Shown here: piece by piece, positions 44,785-54,769 of the stretch
Position numbering within the stretch: position 1 is the stretch's first letter
How the letters are laid out: every line of letters begins with the position of its first letter
NCBI RefSeq assembly: GCF_900696085.1
Contig: NZ_CAADFC020000011.1
Span: forward strand, 342,007-406,006
Source: Bradyrhizobium ivorense
Lineage (GTDB): Bacteria > Pseudomonadota > Alphaproteobacteria > Rhizobiales > Xanthobacteraceae
DNA: 64,000 bases
Direction of reading: 5' to 3'
Position numbers and translations under genes: made by a program
Notes under the pieces: generated by a model
What the model saw: the letters and a program-made list of their open reading frames with translations, nothing else
Databases searched by the model: none
What the model was told of the DNA's origin: nothing

Positions 44785-45555
44785 GCCGTACTCCCTTTCT
44801 CAGAAACATCTCGCACTCGAGCGATGCACCACACTCTTGAGAAACAATCTTCGCACCTAGAGAACACAAGCGAAGTCTTTTCCTCCAGAGCACTTAAGAC
44901 CATTATGTGCCACTCAGGGCGTGAAACGAAGGCAGTCCGCGAGGAACAGGCTGCGAGTTGTCGCGCCGTTCAACCGATCCAACCCCATGACGGCAACCAT
45001 ACGATTGGATCTTACATACCGAGCTCGCTTCTCCAGCGAAGCTGCCTATAGGTGACATGCTCAGCTGTTCGGATCAATGACGAGCGCTGGTAGTTGACTT
45101 ACATGCAACCTCGTGTTCCGCTTTTGGGCCGGCAATCTGATACGCTTCCGATCTACCAGCGAAGACGCGTGATCAACACAGTTCGAGCACCTGCGACATC
45201 AATGCTATTCAGTCTTTGCCGACCGGATGGACGGGCTGGTACCAAGACGGGCGTTCGTCTTCTTTGCTCTCCGGTCTGTCTTCCAGGTGACACTCGTGTC
45301 ATGAGTGGACTTTCGCGAATCACGCAAATGCATTACCGCGCGCGTGTTGCATCAATGCGTCATTGAGCTACGCCGCTGTCACACAATCGAAACTCCTTAA
45401 TCTGAATGCGGGAAGGCAACAGCGACACACCCGACATCCCATAGTGTGAGGAAGAAAGGTCCCCTTCCGAGATGGGCCCACGTGTGTTGCTAGTCCTGCG
45501 CGATCAAGGGCAATTAAAGCGTTCGCTGCGAGCGTCCACGCTTAAACATGAGCTA
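44785..45555. other. Gene-free spacer
   Basis: About 770 bases between the monooxygenase and CoA transferase genes. No supported gene or terminator. Confidence 0.4.
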
Positions 45556-48030
45556 TTAGGTCGAAGTCTCTCGAGATCGCCGTCCTTGTCTCAGCTCTAC
45601 TTCCGAGAGCATTCTCGTGCCGATGATGCCTTTGCTGGCAAGCTCTGCGATTTCGACCTCGCCGAGCCCGAGCAAGTCTGCCAGGATTTCGCTGTTATGT
45701 TCTCCCAGGGTAGGCGCCGCTCGGCGGATTGAGTGGGGCCGTGCGCCTTCGCGAATCGGAATTGACGGCTGCAGGTGCGCTCCGATGAACGAACGTTCGA
45801 TCTCTTGGAAGAATCCACGCGATCTTAGGTGCCGATCTTGCAGCAGGTCAATCGGCAGGCGGACCACTCCCGCCGCAACCCTGACGCCCTGCAGCTCGGC
45901 CATTACCTGATCTGCATCACGCTTGCGCGTCCAGGCTTCGATGGCTCCCTCGATTGTATCCTCAATTGAACGGCGACGGTCCACGAGCTTCAGGGAGGGG
46001 TCAGCAGCCCAGTCTGATCGGCCGATCACGCTCGCAAGCCTCTGCCACATACCCGCATCGGTGGCAGCTACTGCAATCCAGCTGTCTTCGCCGGCACACC
46101 GGAAGCAGCCGTGCGGCACAAACTGAGGATGCCGATTGCCGTACCTTGTCGACGTACCACAAAGTGATTGGATAATGATCCATGGAGCAGCGAGCGGCAT
46201 CATGCATTCGACCTGCCCGAGATCAATAAGCTGCCCCTGCCCAGTCTCGCGGGCGTGGATCAGTGCAACAAGAACTGCAGCGCAACCATTCAGACCGCCC
46301 ATAGCATCTCCAAACGCAACATGGCTCATCACTGGCGGCCCATTGACAGTTCCTACCACGCTCGGCAGCCCCGAGCCCTGCTCCAGGGTCGAGCCGTAGG
46401 CTCGGCAGCCGCGACGATCACTGTTCGTGCCAAAGGCTGACATCGATATCACCACAAGGTGCGGGTTGAGCACCCTGAGGACCCCGTAACCGAGCCCAAG
46501 CTTTGGCAGCACGTCCACGGAGTAATTGTCGACGACAATGTCGGCGCCCGCTATCAGGCGCTTCGCGAGCGAGAGGCCCTCGGGTCTGGTCAGATCGAGC
46601 GTGATGCCGCGCTTATTTCGATTCATCATGCAGAAGCGCAGCGTCTTCTCGTGCATCTGACGGTTGACGTAATCGGGGCGGCGATCAACACCGCGCCACC
46701 AGTCCGGGTACTGGATCGCCTCGATCTTGATGACGTCTGCACCGAGATCAGCAAGGGTTCGCGTACACAATGGGCCAGCCCAGCCCATCGAAAAGTCGAT
46801 GACACGAGTTCCTAGCAAAGGCTGTTCGGCTGGACCGCTGCAATCGGGTAACCTCGACACTCCGGTTGTGGAGTTCGGTCGGCTACTCGTAAAACCCTGC
46901 CGCCCGCCGGGACACGGAACCTTTCCGCCCCGGCGCGGCGGTGTCAATGTCAGCCGCTGCATTGAGCCGGCCGTCAGCGCTCTCTCCTTGCCGAGCACAA
47001 TGGGCACGATTGCGCCACGGTCAATCTTCTCTTTGTCCTGCAGAAGATCGGATATCTCTGGCACCGGCACAATCGGGATCTTGAGCTTAAGTCCCTCGGC
47101 AAACCACTGCTGCGCGGTCCGCCTCCTAAGCCTAGGTATGAACAGTCGTTCGATCTGCTCCATATGCTGTAGACGATCGGCGCCGAGCACGAGTGCCGGA
47201 TCATCGCGCAATTCAGGAAGGTCGAGCATCTCGCAGAACGCACGCCATTGGCTCGGGGTTATTGTCGTGACGCCGAGCCATCCCTTCTTTGTTTCATAGA
47301 TGCCGGCTGGAAAGTTTGGCCAGAAGCGATTGATGCCGATCCGGCACATCACCTCGCCGCGCTGAAATGCCTCGAATAGCTGATACTCGCTGAGCGAGAT
47401 GCAGGCTTCGAAAATACTGAGCGAGTACGACCGACCTGCTCTACTCTGCATTCGCGCGAACACTGACGAGGCAGCGGCGATAAAGCCCCATAGACCTGCT
47501 AGGACACCGGTCTGGAAATCCGGCGCGTGCAAAGGTGGGCCTTCGACCGGCCCAACGAGCTTAATGAGCCCGGCAAGGGCGCGAACGATCGAGTCGCTCG
47601 CGGTGAACTCAGCATAAGGCCCCTCCCGGCCGAACCAGCTCGCTTCAAGGTAGATTAGCCCTGGCTGTCGTTGTCGCATTGCGGCGACATCAACGAGCGG
47701 GCAGTTCGCGCCATCGATATCGCGGCCATCGATCAGAATGTCGCAATCCTCGATCAAGAGTGTGAGCCGCTTAACCGCCTCTGGGTCAGCAGGATCGATA
47801 ACAATACTGGACTTGTTGAAGTTCAGGAACGCGAACCACGCACTCTGGCCACCGGGGGTCAGCGGAGCGCTGGAGCGAAGTGGATCGCCGGCCGGCGGCT
47901 CGACCTTCCAAACCTCGGCGCCAAAGTCGGCAAACAGCCGCGCGCAATAACTCGTTGCGGCCGAGCTACCAATCTCGACGACCTGCAGCTGCGACAATGC
48001 CTCGCTAGAGGGTTGCGCTCTTTCTGCCAT
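45556..48030 (-). CDS. Double-domain class III CoA transferase (CaiB/BaiF), copy 1
   Basis: 824 residues made of two fused CaiB/BaiF domains: the first opens LQVVEIGSSAATSYCARLFA, the second about residue 407 with RVIDFSMGWAGPLCTRTLAD. Each half has its Asp-containing motif (HAPDFQTG, FGDAMGGLNG). Class III enzymes move CoA between carboxylic acids. Fused pairs are less common than single-domain forms. GGAG lies eight bases before the ATG. A strongly similar second copy is at 56571-59036. The N-terminal RAQPSSEA and C-terminal RQGRRSRETS tails are copy-specific. Confidence 0.9.
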   Translation of the reverse strand: MAERAQPSSEALSQLQVVEIGSSAATSYCARLFADFGAEVWKVEPPAGDPLRSSAPLTPGGQSAWFAFLNFNKSSIVIDPADPEAVKRLTLLIEDCDILIDGRDIDGANCPLVDVAAMRQRQPGLIYLEASWFGREGPYAEFTASDSIVRALAGLIKLVGPVEGPPLHAPDFQTGVLAGLWGFIAAASSVFARMQSRAGRSYSLSIFEACISLSEYQLFEAFQRGEVMCRIGINRFWPNFPAGIYETKKGWLGVTTITPSQWRAFCEMLDLPELRDDPALVLGADRLQHMEQIERLFIPRLRRRTAQQWFAEGLKLKIPIVPVPEISDLLQDKEKIDRGAIVPIVLGKERALTAGSMQRLTLTPPRRGGKVPCPGGRQGFTSSRPNSTTGVSRLPDCSGPAEQPLLGTRVIDFSMGWAGPLCTRTLADLGADVIKIEAIQYPDWWRGVDRRPDYVNRQMHEKTLRFCMMNRNKRGITLDLTRPEGLSLAKRLIAGADIVVDNYSVDVLPKLGLGYGVLRVLNPHLVVISMSAFGTNSDRRGCRAYGSTLEQGSGLPSVVGTVNGPPVMSHVAFGDAMGGLNGCAAVLVALIHARETGQGQLIDLGQVECMMPLAAPWIIIQSLCGTSTRYGNRHPQFVPHGCFRCAGEDSWIAVAATDAGMWQRLASVIGRSDWAADPSLKLVDRRRSIEDTIEGAIEAWTRKRDADQVMAELQGVRVAAGVVRLPIDLLQDRHLRSRGFFQEIERSFIGAHLQPSIPIREGARPHSIRRAAPTLGEHNSEILADLLGLGEVEIAELASKGIIGTRMLSEVELRQGRRSRETST

Positions 48031-48203
48031 AAGGATGCTCCGGAACTTCTCCGTCTGCTGACGGTAGGTTTGTCGCTACACCGCTCAAGAGGCCTGATAG
48101 GCACACGTTCGTAGAACGTCTCAGTCGGCTGTTCCGAGTCGACCGACGCTGGCTAATACAGACGAGTGGGTCAAACGACAAAGAACGACCAAGCCCCCTC
48201 GGG

Positions 48204-49007
48204 TTAGGCACCGAATTCGCCGCCCGTGATATCGATCGTCGCTCCAGTAATGAAGCCGGCCATCGGCGAGGCCAAAAAGGCGGCGAGGTGTGCTACTTCT
48301 TCAGCCGTTCCGAAACGACCGATTGGAATACGGCTGAGGGCGGAGCGATTGACCGCGGCCTCTGCTGGTCCAGTGAGGTCACTGAGAATCCGCCCCGGGG
48401 CAATACAGTTGACGGTAACTCCGTGTGGCGCGAGATCCCGTGCAGCAGCCCGGGTTAACCCGATCAGTCCCGCTTTCGATGCAGCGTAATGCGGACCGGC
48501 GATTAGCGGCATGGCACGGCCCGCGAGCGAGCCGATATTGATGATGCGTCCATAGCCGTTTGCAATCATGGATGGTGCCAGGAGACGTATGAGGGTGAAC
48601 GGGCCGCTGAGATTGACATCGATGACGCGCGCCCATTCCTCTTGCGACATTTGCGAAAGCCAGGGTACCTTCTGATCTACACGCTTTGGCGAGATCCCAG
48701 CATTGTTCACTAGAACAGTAATTTCACCCCAACGTCTGCGGATCTGGTCAACAAAGCGCTCCACCTCATTTTGCTGAGTGACGTCGACCATCCCCGCACA
48801 AAGCCGATCTTCTGGAGCTCTAAGGCTCTCCAGCGCACGCTGGACGTAGTTCGCCTTTGTCGCCACAAAGGCTACTCGATAGCCATCGTTCAAGAACCGA
48901 CGTACGATCTCAAATCCGATCCCGCGTGCTCCTCCGGTGACGAGTACAGAGGACGGACCGCCTTCAGTCGTCTTCGGTTTTCCTGTTGGCATTGTTCCGT
49001 CGATCAT
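48204..49007 (-). CDS. SDR-family oxidoreductase (FabG-like)
   Basis: 267 residues. The Rossmann motif VLVTGGARGIGFEI, NNAGIS, Ser in NIGSLAG, and the catalytic YAASK are all present, so a functional NAD(P)H-dependent dehydrogenase is expected, probably reducing a 3-oxoacyl or similar ketone. The start at 49007 is uncertain; ATG at 48992 or GTG at 49043 are alternatives. It is 173 bases upstream of CoA transferase copy 1 in the same direction. Confidence 0.9.
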   Translation of the reverse strand: MIDGTMPTGKPKTTEGGPSSVLVTGGARGIGFEIVRRFLNDGYRVAFVATKANYVQRALESLRAPEDRLCAGMVDVTQQNEVERFVDQIRRRWGEITVLVNNAGISPKRVDQKVPWLSQMSQEEWARVIDVNLSGPFTLIRLLAPSMIANGYGRIINIGSLAGRAMPLIAGPHYAASKAGLIGLTRAAARDLAPHGVTVNCIAPGRILSDLTGPAEAAVNRSALSRIPIGRFGTAEEVAHLAAFLASPMAGFITGATIDITGGEFGA

Positions 49008-49127
49008 AGCGAGTGTACGCGGGTGAGCCGCAGGGACTTTCACAGTAGAACAAGGTGTCCCACGGCAAATGTTCGACCGCAGACGTTCTCCAGTTGCGGC
49101 TGTTCTGTTCTGGGCTAGGAATCGTTC

Positions 49128-50420
49128 TCACTGCGCCACAGGCGCTGGTGCCTTGTGGGGCTCAATCATGGCCTCAGGCACCTTCTCCAGAATACACCCA
49201 CACAGCCGTTCTATGTCGCCAACCTCATGATCGGCCGTGATGCACACCCGAACGCCTGCCTTTCCTTGTGCCACGGTCGGAAAGAAAATCACAGAGGTGT
49301 AAAAGCCTGCATCGAGGAGCTCTCGGGCGAATGCAATCGCCATCGCTTCCGATCCAATAGCAACCATTCTGATTGGGAGCGAATTGCCTTGCTCGGGAGT
49401 TTCGACGCGACGATCAAAGACCTTGATGCGTTGCGACAGCCGCATCTGCCGTTCGGCAAGCTCTGCCGATCGATGTATCTTGCAAGAGCCAAGCGCGGCG
49501 CCGACCGCTGCCAAGTTGGGCGCGACCGAGAATGCATAAGGAATAGCGTATCGCCGAAACAATGCTTCCTGCTCGGCCGTTCCCAGCATCAACATGCCAC
49601 CCGACGCGCCAAAGCCCTTGGCCAGCGAGGCCGCTATGATTGTACGGTCCCCCAACACTTCGGGGAATTGAGTGCGTGCAAACCCCTCGCCTTGGCGCCC
49701 AAACAGCGAAATGCCGTGAGCATCGTCAATGTAAAGAAAAAGTCCATAACGCTCCTGGAGCTCACGAAGCTCCTTGACGGGCGCGTTTCCTCCCATCGAA
49801 TAGACGCCGTCGCATACATAGGCAACTACTCTCTGTTCGCGGCACAGGCGTTCCAGAGCGTCAATATCATTGTGTTCTATCGTTTCCACTCGCGTTTCAT
49901 CGGCAACCACCGGCTTATGATATGCGAGTGACACATGCGCGATGCGATCGAACACGACAAGCGGCTTTTTGCCGCCCGTCAGAAGGCCAGAGGCAAGAAT
50001 GGGCATCGCCCCCAGATTGGCTAGCATGACCGTGGAAAACGCGATAACCCGCGCACCGAACATCTCCGACAGAGCTGCTTCGAGCTCAGCCAGAAGATCG
50101 AAATTAAGCCGTGTTCGTGCGCATGACCAGTGCAGCGATCCATGCGCCTCGATGGCCTCGATCGCGGCGGCCACGATTGTCGGATGATTATCCAGTCCCA
50201 AATACGAACACCGCACGAAATCAATGACCTGGGGTCGGCCGCTGAGTGGACCGACGCCTAATGCAAAGGCGCGTCCAATCGTCGAACGCCCTTGTACAGC
50301 CATGAGACCAGCGCTGTGAGCTGCATCAAAATATGGCCGGCTCTTGTTGATCATATACGCGGTGTTGCGAAAGTGCTCGCTCGGACGACCATGGTCCGAG
50401 GCGGCGCGATGCTGTCCCAT
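49128..50420 (-). CDS. Alpha-oxoamine synthase (KBL/BioF/SPT-like)
   Basis: 430 residues of the PLP-dependent alpha-oxoamine synthase family, which condenses an amino acid with an acyl-CoA and releases CO2. DFVRCSYLGLDNHP, YIDDAHGISLFGRQGEG and the PLP-Lys motif SLAKGFGASGG are seen. The start was set at 50420, where GGAGAA is well placed; GTG at 50462 and ATG at 50432 are alternatives. Which amino acid and acyl group it uses cannot be told. With the neighbouring CoA enzymes it probably builds the carbon skeleton of the block's product. Confidence 0.9.
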   Translation of the reverse strand: MGQHRAASDHGRPSEHFRNTAYMINKSRPYFDAAHSAGLMAVQGRSTIGRAFALGVGPLSGRPQVIDFVRCSYLGLDNHPTIVAAAIEAIEAHGSLHWSCARTRLNFDLLAELEAALSEMFGARVIAFSTVMLANLGAMPILASGLLTGGKKPLVVFDRIAHVSLAYHKPVVADETRVETIEHNDIDALERLCREQRVVAYVCDGVYSMGGNAPVKELRELQERYGLFLYIDDAHGISLFGRQGEGFARTQFPEVLGDRTIIAASLAKGFGASGGMLMLGTAEQEALFRRYAIPYAFSVAPNLAAVGAALGSCKIHRSAELAERQMRLSQRIKVFDRRVETPEQGNSLPIRMVAIGSEAMAIAFARELLDAGFYTSVIFFPTVAQGKAGVRVCITADHEVGDIERLCGCILEKVPEAMIEPHKAPAPVAQ

Positions 50421-51033
50421 TCCGTTCTCCATTGCATCTGTCAAGCGGCTGGTTGGCGCCACGCACGGCCTGACGAACTCGGCGCGAGTCTACCTACTTT
50501 GAGGAACAGCCCGATCGGCTCTCAATCGCGCAAACGAACTAACACCAGGTCTTTCGCGATGCCAGCTACTAGATCAAATGGGCGGTACATTATGACGAGC
50601 GCAACTTTGCACGATGTCCTGCCGACCCTCGCTCCGCCCTACACGTCATCCGCCTTCCACGAAGATCTGCGGACCACTCTGCACCGGCCTCACTTGCAGC
50701 CAGCCCCTTGGATGCCACCTCCAAAGCCGTTTGAACACGGATGTCACCAATAGTAAGCCGGCTCTCTTGCCACTCTGAAAGCGCCACTTCGTAGTCTTGC
50801 AGCCCCGGTCTTTGTACTTACCGAACCAATAGCTAACCGCGTCGGATCGGCTGATACAAGCCTGCGTCCCCGACCTATCTAGGCGCTTTCGGAATCCGGA
50901 AAAACCAAGCATCCGAATATGGATGCATATGCTCGCCCGCTCTGCTCCGCACTGCCATTATGCTCATATGGAACGCAAGGCCTCAATGAGATCAAATGCA
51001 GTCCTCTAGGGAGTGCATTTCACGTTTAAGCCA
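50421..51033. other. Gene-free spacer
   Basis: About 610 bases between two PLP-enzyme genes on the same strand. No supported gene; a promoter for the alpha-oxoamine synthase may lie here. Confidence 0.4.
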
Positions 51034-52347
51034 CTACTGCGTTCGCCATGCTCTATGACTGTGGAGAAAGCCTGCGAAGACTTCGACGATAAATCTCGCG
51101 TCGGCGCGATTCATCGGCGTTGAGACCGCGCCCGCCCCTGCATGAGGCAGAATGATTCCGTTGTCTGCGAAGAAGTTCACTAGTTGCCTCATCCGTCTCG
51201 AGGCGTCCGGCGTCCAATAAGCTTCACGATTGTCGGTTGGTACTTGGGCCATCGGATGAATGCGAAAGAGTGAGGCGGCTCCCGTGACGCAAAATGGCGC
51301 AACGGTTTTTGAGATAGCTCCCGCAATCCCATACCGGACAACGTTCCCAAGGTCCTCAAGGTGCGCGAAGGTCGCATGGTCAAGATGCCGCATGGCGGCA
51401 AGCCCGGCCGTTATGGATAGAGGATTGGCGGAAAATGTACCGCCTTGGGCGAGCAGTGGCCGGCCGGCGGAGGCGTCAAATACTTCCATGACCTCGTGCC
51501 GACCACCGATTGCTCCAATCGGCAGGCCGCCACCGATGATCTTGCCCATTGTGATGAGGTCCGGAACGAGACCATACAGGGCCGACGCTCCCTCGAAGCT
51601 CTGCCTAAGATTCAGCACCTCGTCAGCAATTACCAGAGCGCCGTTCATACGAGCAGTCTCTTGGACTGCCGCCATGAAGTCCGGTTTTGGTGGAATTAGT
51701 CCTGCGCGGCTTGGCATTGGATCTATGATGACAGCGGCAAGATCCCTTCCATGCAAAGACAGCAATCGGCGCGCGGCATCGGCGTCATTGAACCGCATCA
51801 CAATGACTTCATCCAGCACGCTCGCGGGCATTCCACGATAGGACGGCGTCGACCTGGGACCACTCGGACTGCCCCAATTGTCCGGCGTCGCTGCAAGACT
51901 TACCTCGGCCCAGTCGTAAGCGCCATGATACGCCCCCTCCAGCTTTGCGATCTTCGAACGACCTGTGAACGCCCGAGCGGCCTTGATCGCAAAAAGCACC
52001 GCTTCAGTGCCTGTATTGACGAAGCGAACACGCTCAACGCGCGGGATGCGTTTGCAAAGCAGTTCTGCGAGTGTGATCTCCGTTTCTGTCGGATATGCGA
52101 AGCAAGTTCCCAGATGCAGCTGATGGGCCAACGCCTCCACCACGGGTCCAAACGCATGCCCGTGGATCAGGGTCGTAAAATTTGCGTTCAGGTCGAGAAA
52201 CCGATTGCCATCCACATCGATAAGATAGCTGCCGTTTCCGCGCTCGATATAGCGAGGAACCGGATCCCGCTCGATACTTGCTCGCGACGTTCCATCAGGG
52301 AATACGAGTTGCGCGCGCGCAAACCTCTCCTTAGATCCTTGCCCAAC
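51034..52347 (-). CDS. Glutamate-1-semialdehyde aminomutase-like PLP enzyme
   Basis: 437 residues, class III aminotransferase fold. FPDGTSRASIERDPVPRYIE, FVNTGTEAVLFAIKAARAFT, AYHGAYD and the PLP-Lys in ITMGKIIGGGLPIGAIGG match HemL-type aminomutases. The usual DEVMTGFR region reads DEVLNLRQS, so it is diverged and likely works on another substrate, as do many natural-product relatives. GGGAG precedes the ATG at 52347. Confidence 0.88.
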   Translation of the reverse strand, partial: VGQGSKERFARAQLVFPDGTSRASIERDPVPRYIERGNGSYLIDVDGNRFLDLNANFTTLIHGHAFGPVVEALAHQLHLGTCFAYPTETEITLAELLCKRIPRVERVRFVNTGTEAVLFAIKAARAFTGRSKIAKLEGAYHGAYDWAEVSLAATPDNWGSPSGPRSTPSYRGMPASVLDEVIVMRFNDADAARRLLSLHGRDLAAVIIDPMPSRAGLIPPKPDFMAAVQETARMNGALVIADEVLNLRQSFEGASALYGLVPDLITMGKIIGGGLPIGAIGGRHEVMEVFDASAGRPLLAQGGTFSANPLSITAGLAAMRHLDHATFAHLEDLGNVVRYGIAGAISKTVAPFCVTGAASLFRIHPMAQVPTDNREAYWTPDASRRMRQLVNFFADNGIILPHAGAGAVSTPMNRADARFIVEVFAGFLHSHRAWRTQ

Positions 52348-52535
52348 CATTGAAGCTCCCGTTATACCACGCAGCGGTCGCCGTCGTGCTCTGCTCTTGT
52401 GTGACCGCTCGCGCACGTTATCCCGTCGCTAACCGTCCTTGATGTCGGCGCGATTGCCTGTGAGCCTCTTGTCTCAAGAAGCCCATATTCTTCTTGCGAC
52501 ATTGAATGTCTGCTCGACCGGTCGGCGCACTTTGG

Positions 52536-53330
52536 TCACACAGCGACCGGCTGGCTAGATGGCTTGCCTTTCGGCACTTGGCGAGGCTCTCGCGGAGAGG
52601 CGCTCAATTCATTCTTGTCACGATGATAGACAAGTCGTTGCAGTTCCTCCGAGGTCAACCAAACAAGCAAATCGTTGTCCACGATGTTCTCTTCAACGAG
52701 ATGCAGCACCGACCCACCTTCCTCGTAGTGCGCATGTCCGTATTGCTCCAGAACACCTTTGGACAGCAGCCAGCGCTCTGCGAGTCCAACCACGAAGTCC
52801 GGGTTCCACATCGCCAACGAAATACCACGTAAAACTGCAGCCATGATCTCAGGTATGCCCTGCCCTCTGAAATCTTTGCGTAACCAAAAATCACCGTGAT
52901 AAGCGACCTTTCCAGTAATCTCCCTCGCCGTCGGTGCGGTACACCTGCAGCGATCTTGAGGATGAGCATGCATTGCGGGGTCGGCATAGAACGCCCTCAA
53001 GGACTCAAGATTCGATGCAAAGTTGCTATCCTGCAGATCGTACAGCCGCGCGGCCTCCACCAATGCCACATCGTTATGCTTGTCGAGACCTATCATCCAA
53101 TAACCCTGCCCCGGCTTGATCGGCGATCGATCTGGCCGGAAATTTGGGTATGTCCGCTTCTTAGTCGGAAGAGCACTCGTAATGGTGACATACTTATCAA
53201 AATCGAATCCGACCGAAAGCTTGATGCCTTTCTGAGCGGCTAGATCATCGTATATCCGAATAAAGCGTGAGACGTTCAGAATGTTGACTACGCTTTTCAT
53301 GGCTGCGCTTGTCCTGTCCTGTTGAGCCAT
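52536..53330 (-). CDS. GNAT-like N-acyltransferase
   Basis: 264 residues. The acetyl-CoA-binding loop WLRKDFRGQGIPEIMAAVLR and following helix indicate a GNAT fold; the N-terminal 140 residues are unfamiliar. It may acylate an amine made by neighbouring aminotransferases. Alternative start at ATG 53297. Neither start has a strong ribosome binding site. Confidence 0.65.
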   Translation of the reverse strand: MAQQDRTSAAMKSVVNILNVSRFIRIYDDLAAQKGIKLSVGFDFDKYVTITSALPTKKRTYPNFRPDRSPIKPGQGYWMIGLDKHNDVALVEAARLYDLQDSNFASNLESLRAFYADPAMHAHPQDRCRCTAPTAREITGKVAYHGDFWLRKDFRGQGIPEIMAAVLRGISLAMWNPDFVVGLAERWLLSKGVLEQYGHAHYEEGGSVLHLVEENIVDNDLLVWLTSEELQRLVYHRDKNELSASPREPRQVPKGKPSSQPVAV

Positions 53331-53839
53331 ATCAGTGGCTACACGGAACTGTCAGCGTACAACGTCGGCCGCAAACCGAGCCACTACCTACTTCGGTTGG
53401 GGACGGTGGATTCTTGCGGCTGCAAACCCAGCACCTGAACAAGCATGCGGTTTGCTTTCTCAGGCGATCCGGTCAACCTAGCGCGATGTCTGCCTCGCAA
53501 CCATGCAACGGCAATACGACACGATTCATAATCGCGATAGTCGAGACGGAGCAGTGGCGTGCTCAGCTAGGTAGAATGACTCACGGCCGATCCGCACGCA
53601 ACGTCGCCTATTGCATAAGCGATCGCGCCGGTCTCTTTACAAAAGGCCGGGCCTGTCGCTTCTTGTCACACCGGAACCTGGCCGCTCAAGAGGCGTCTGC
53701 CGGTTCTGGCTTACAAGCACAGCAGCGGCGATCCGACTGGCTACTCAGGCGGATTGGAACGGTAGGGCTCCATTGACGCCCCACTGTCTAGACAGGCAAA
53801 ATCGGTAGCCAGTATACGGTTTGCGCTTGCGAGCAAAGC
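53331..53839. other. Gene-free spacer
   Basis: About 510 bases; only unsupported reading frames. Confidence 0.4.
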
Positions 53840-54730
53840 TCACTTGTACTCCCGCTCCGTCCACCACGGAAAATAGTCCGGCAGATCGGCCGGGACCCTG
53901 TCTTTGAATGCGGCAGGCCGCTTTTCCAAGAAGGCCACCACGCCCTCCTTGGCGTCAGCGGAACGACCACGCGCATACATGCCGCGGCTTTCAATCTTGT
54001 GGGCTTCCATGGGATCGTCGGCGCCTAGCATGCGCCACATCATCTGCCGGATTAATGTAACCGACACAGGTGCCGTCTTCTCCACGATCTGAACGGCTAG
54101 CGCACGCGCCGATGGCAACAGTTCGTCCGGCCGGACGATCCTGTTGATCAGGCGACCGGCGAGCGCCTCCTCCGCAGTGAATATGCGGCCGCTCAAGGAC
54201 CATTCCAGCGCCTGGGCAATGCCGACCACGCGGGGTAGGAACCAGCTTGAGGCGCCCTCCGGCACGAGTCCACGTTGTGAGAACACGAAGCCAAAACGCG
54301 CGTCATGAGAGGCGATCCGAACATCCATCGGGAGTTGCAACGTCGCACCCATGCCGACGGCTGGTCCATTAACAGCACCGATTACAGGCTTGAGAGACCT
54401 AAATATCCGGATGGCAATCTTGCCGCCACCGTCGCTGACCATTGGATCGCTGTAGTCCACCTTGCCATCGGGCAGCCGCCTCACTGGCCCGCGCCGCACG
54501 TCCCGATCAAATGTATCGCCGCCCAAGGAGAGGTCGGCGCCAGCGCAGAAGGCACGGCCCGCGCCCGTAACAATAATTGCGAGGACGTCATTATCTTTGT
54601 CGGCGCAATCGAACGCATCGACGACTTCTCGCTCCATGAGAGCGGTACAGGCGTTCAGCTTGTCTGGTCGATTTAGCGTAATCGTGAGAATTTTCTCGTC
54701 AATCTCATACTTGATCGTCTCGTAGGCCAT
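53840..54730 (-). CDS. Enoyl-CoA hydratase/isomerase family protein
   Basis: 296 residues of the crotonase family. LTITLNRPDKLNACTALMER, the oxyanion-hole GAGRAFCAGADLSLGG and GPAVGMGATLQLPMDVRIAS are intact, and Glu in RGLVPEGASSW occupies a usual catalytic position. It hydrates or isomerises an enoyl-CoA, fitting the CoA transferases nearby. AAGGA precedes the ATG. Confidence 0.93.
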   Translation of the reverse strand: MAYETIKYEIDEKILTITLNRPDKLNACTALMEREVVDAFDCADKDNDVLAIIVTGAGRAFCAGADLSLGGDTFDRDVRRGPVRRLPDGKVDYSDPMVSDGGGKIAIRIFRSLKPVIGAVNGPAVGMGATLQLPMDVRIASHDARFGFVFSQRGLVPEGASSWFLPRVVGIAQALEWSLSGRIFTAEEALAGRLINRIVRPDELLPSARALAVQIVEKTAPVSVTLIRQMMWRMLGADDPMEAHKIESRGMYARGRSADAKEGVVAFLEKRPAAFKDRVPADLPDYFPWWTEREYK

Positions 54731-54769
54731 GGCATTCCTTCGCTTGGCATGCGCCCTTTGTGCGTGGGG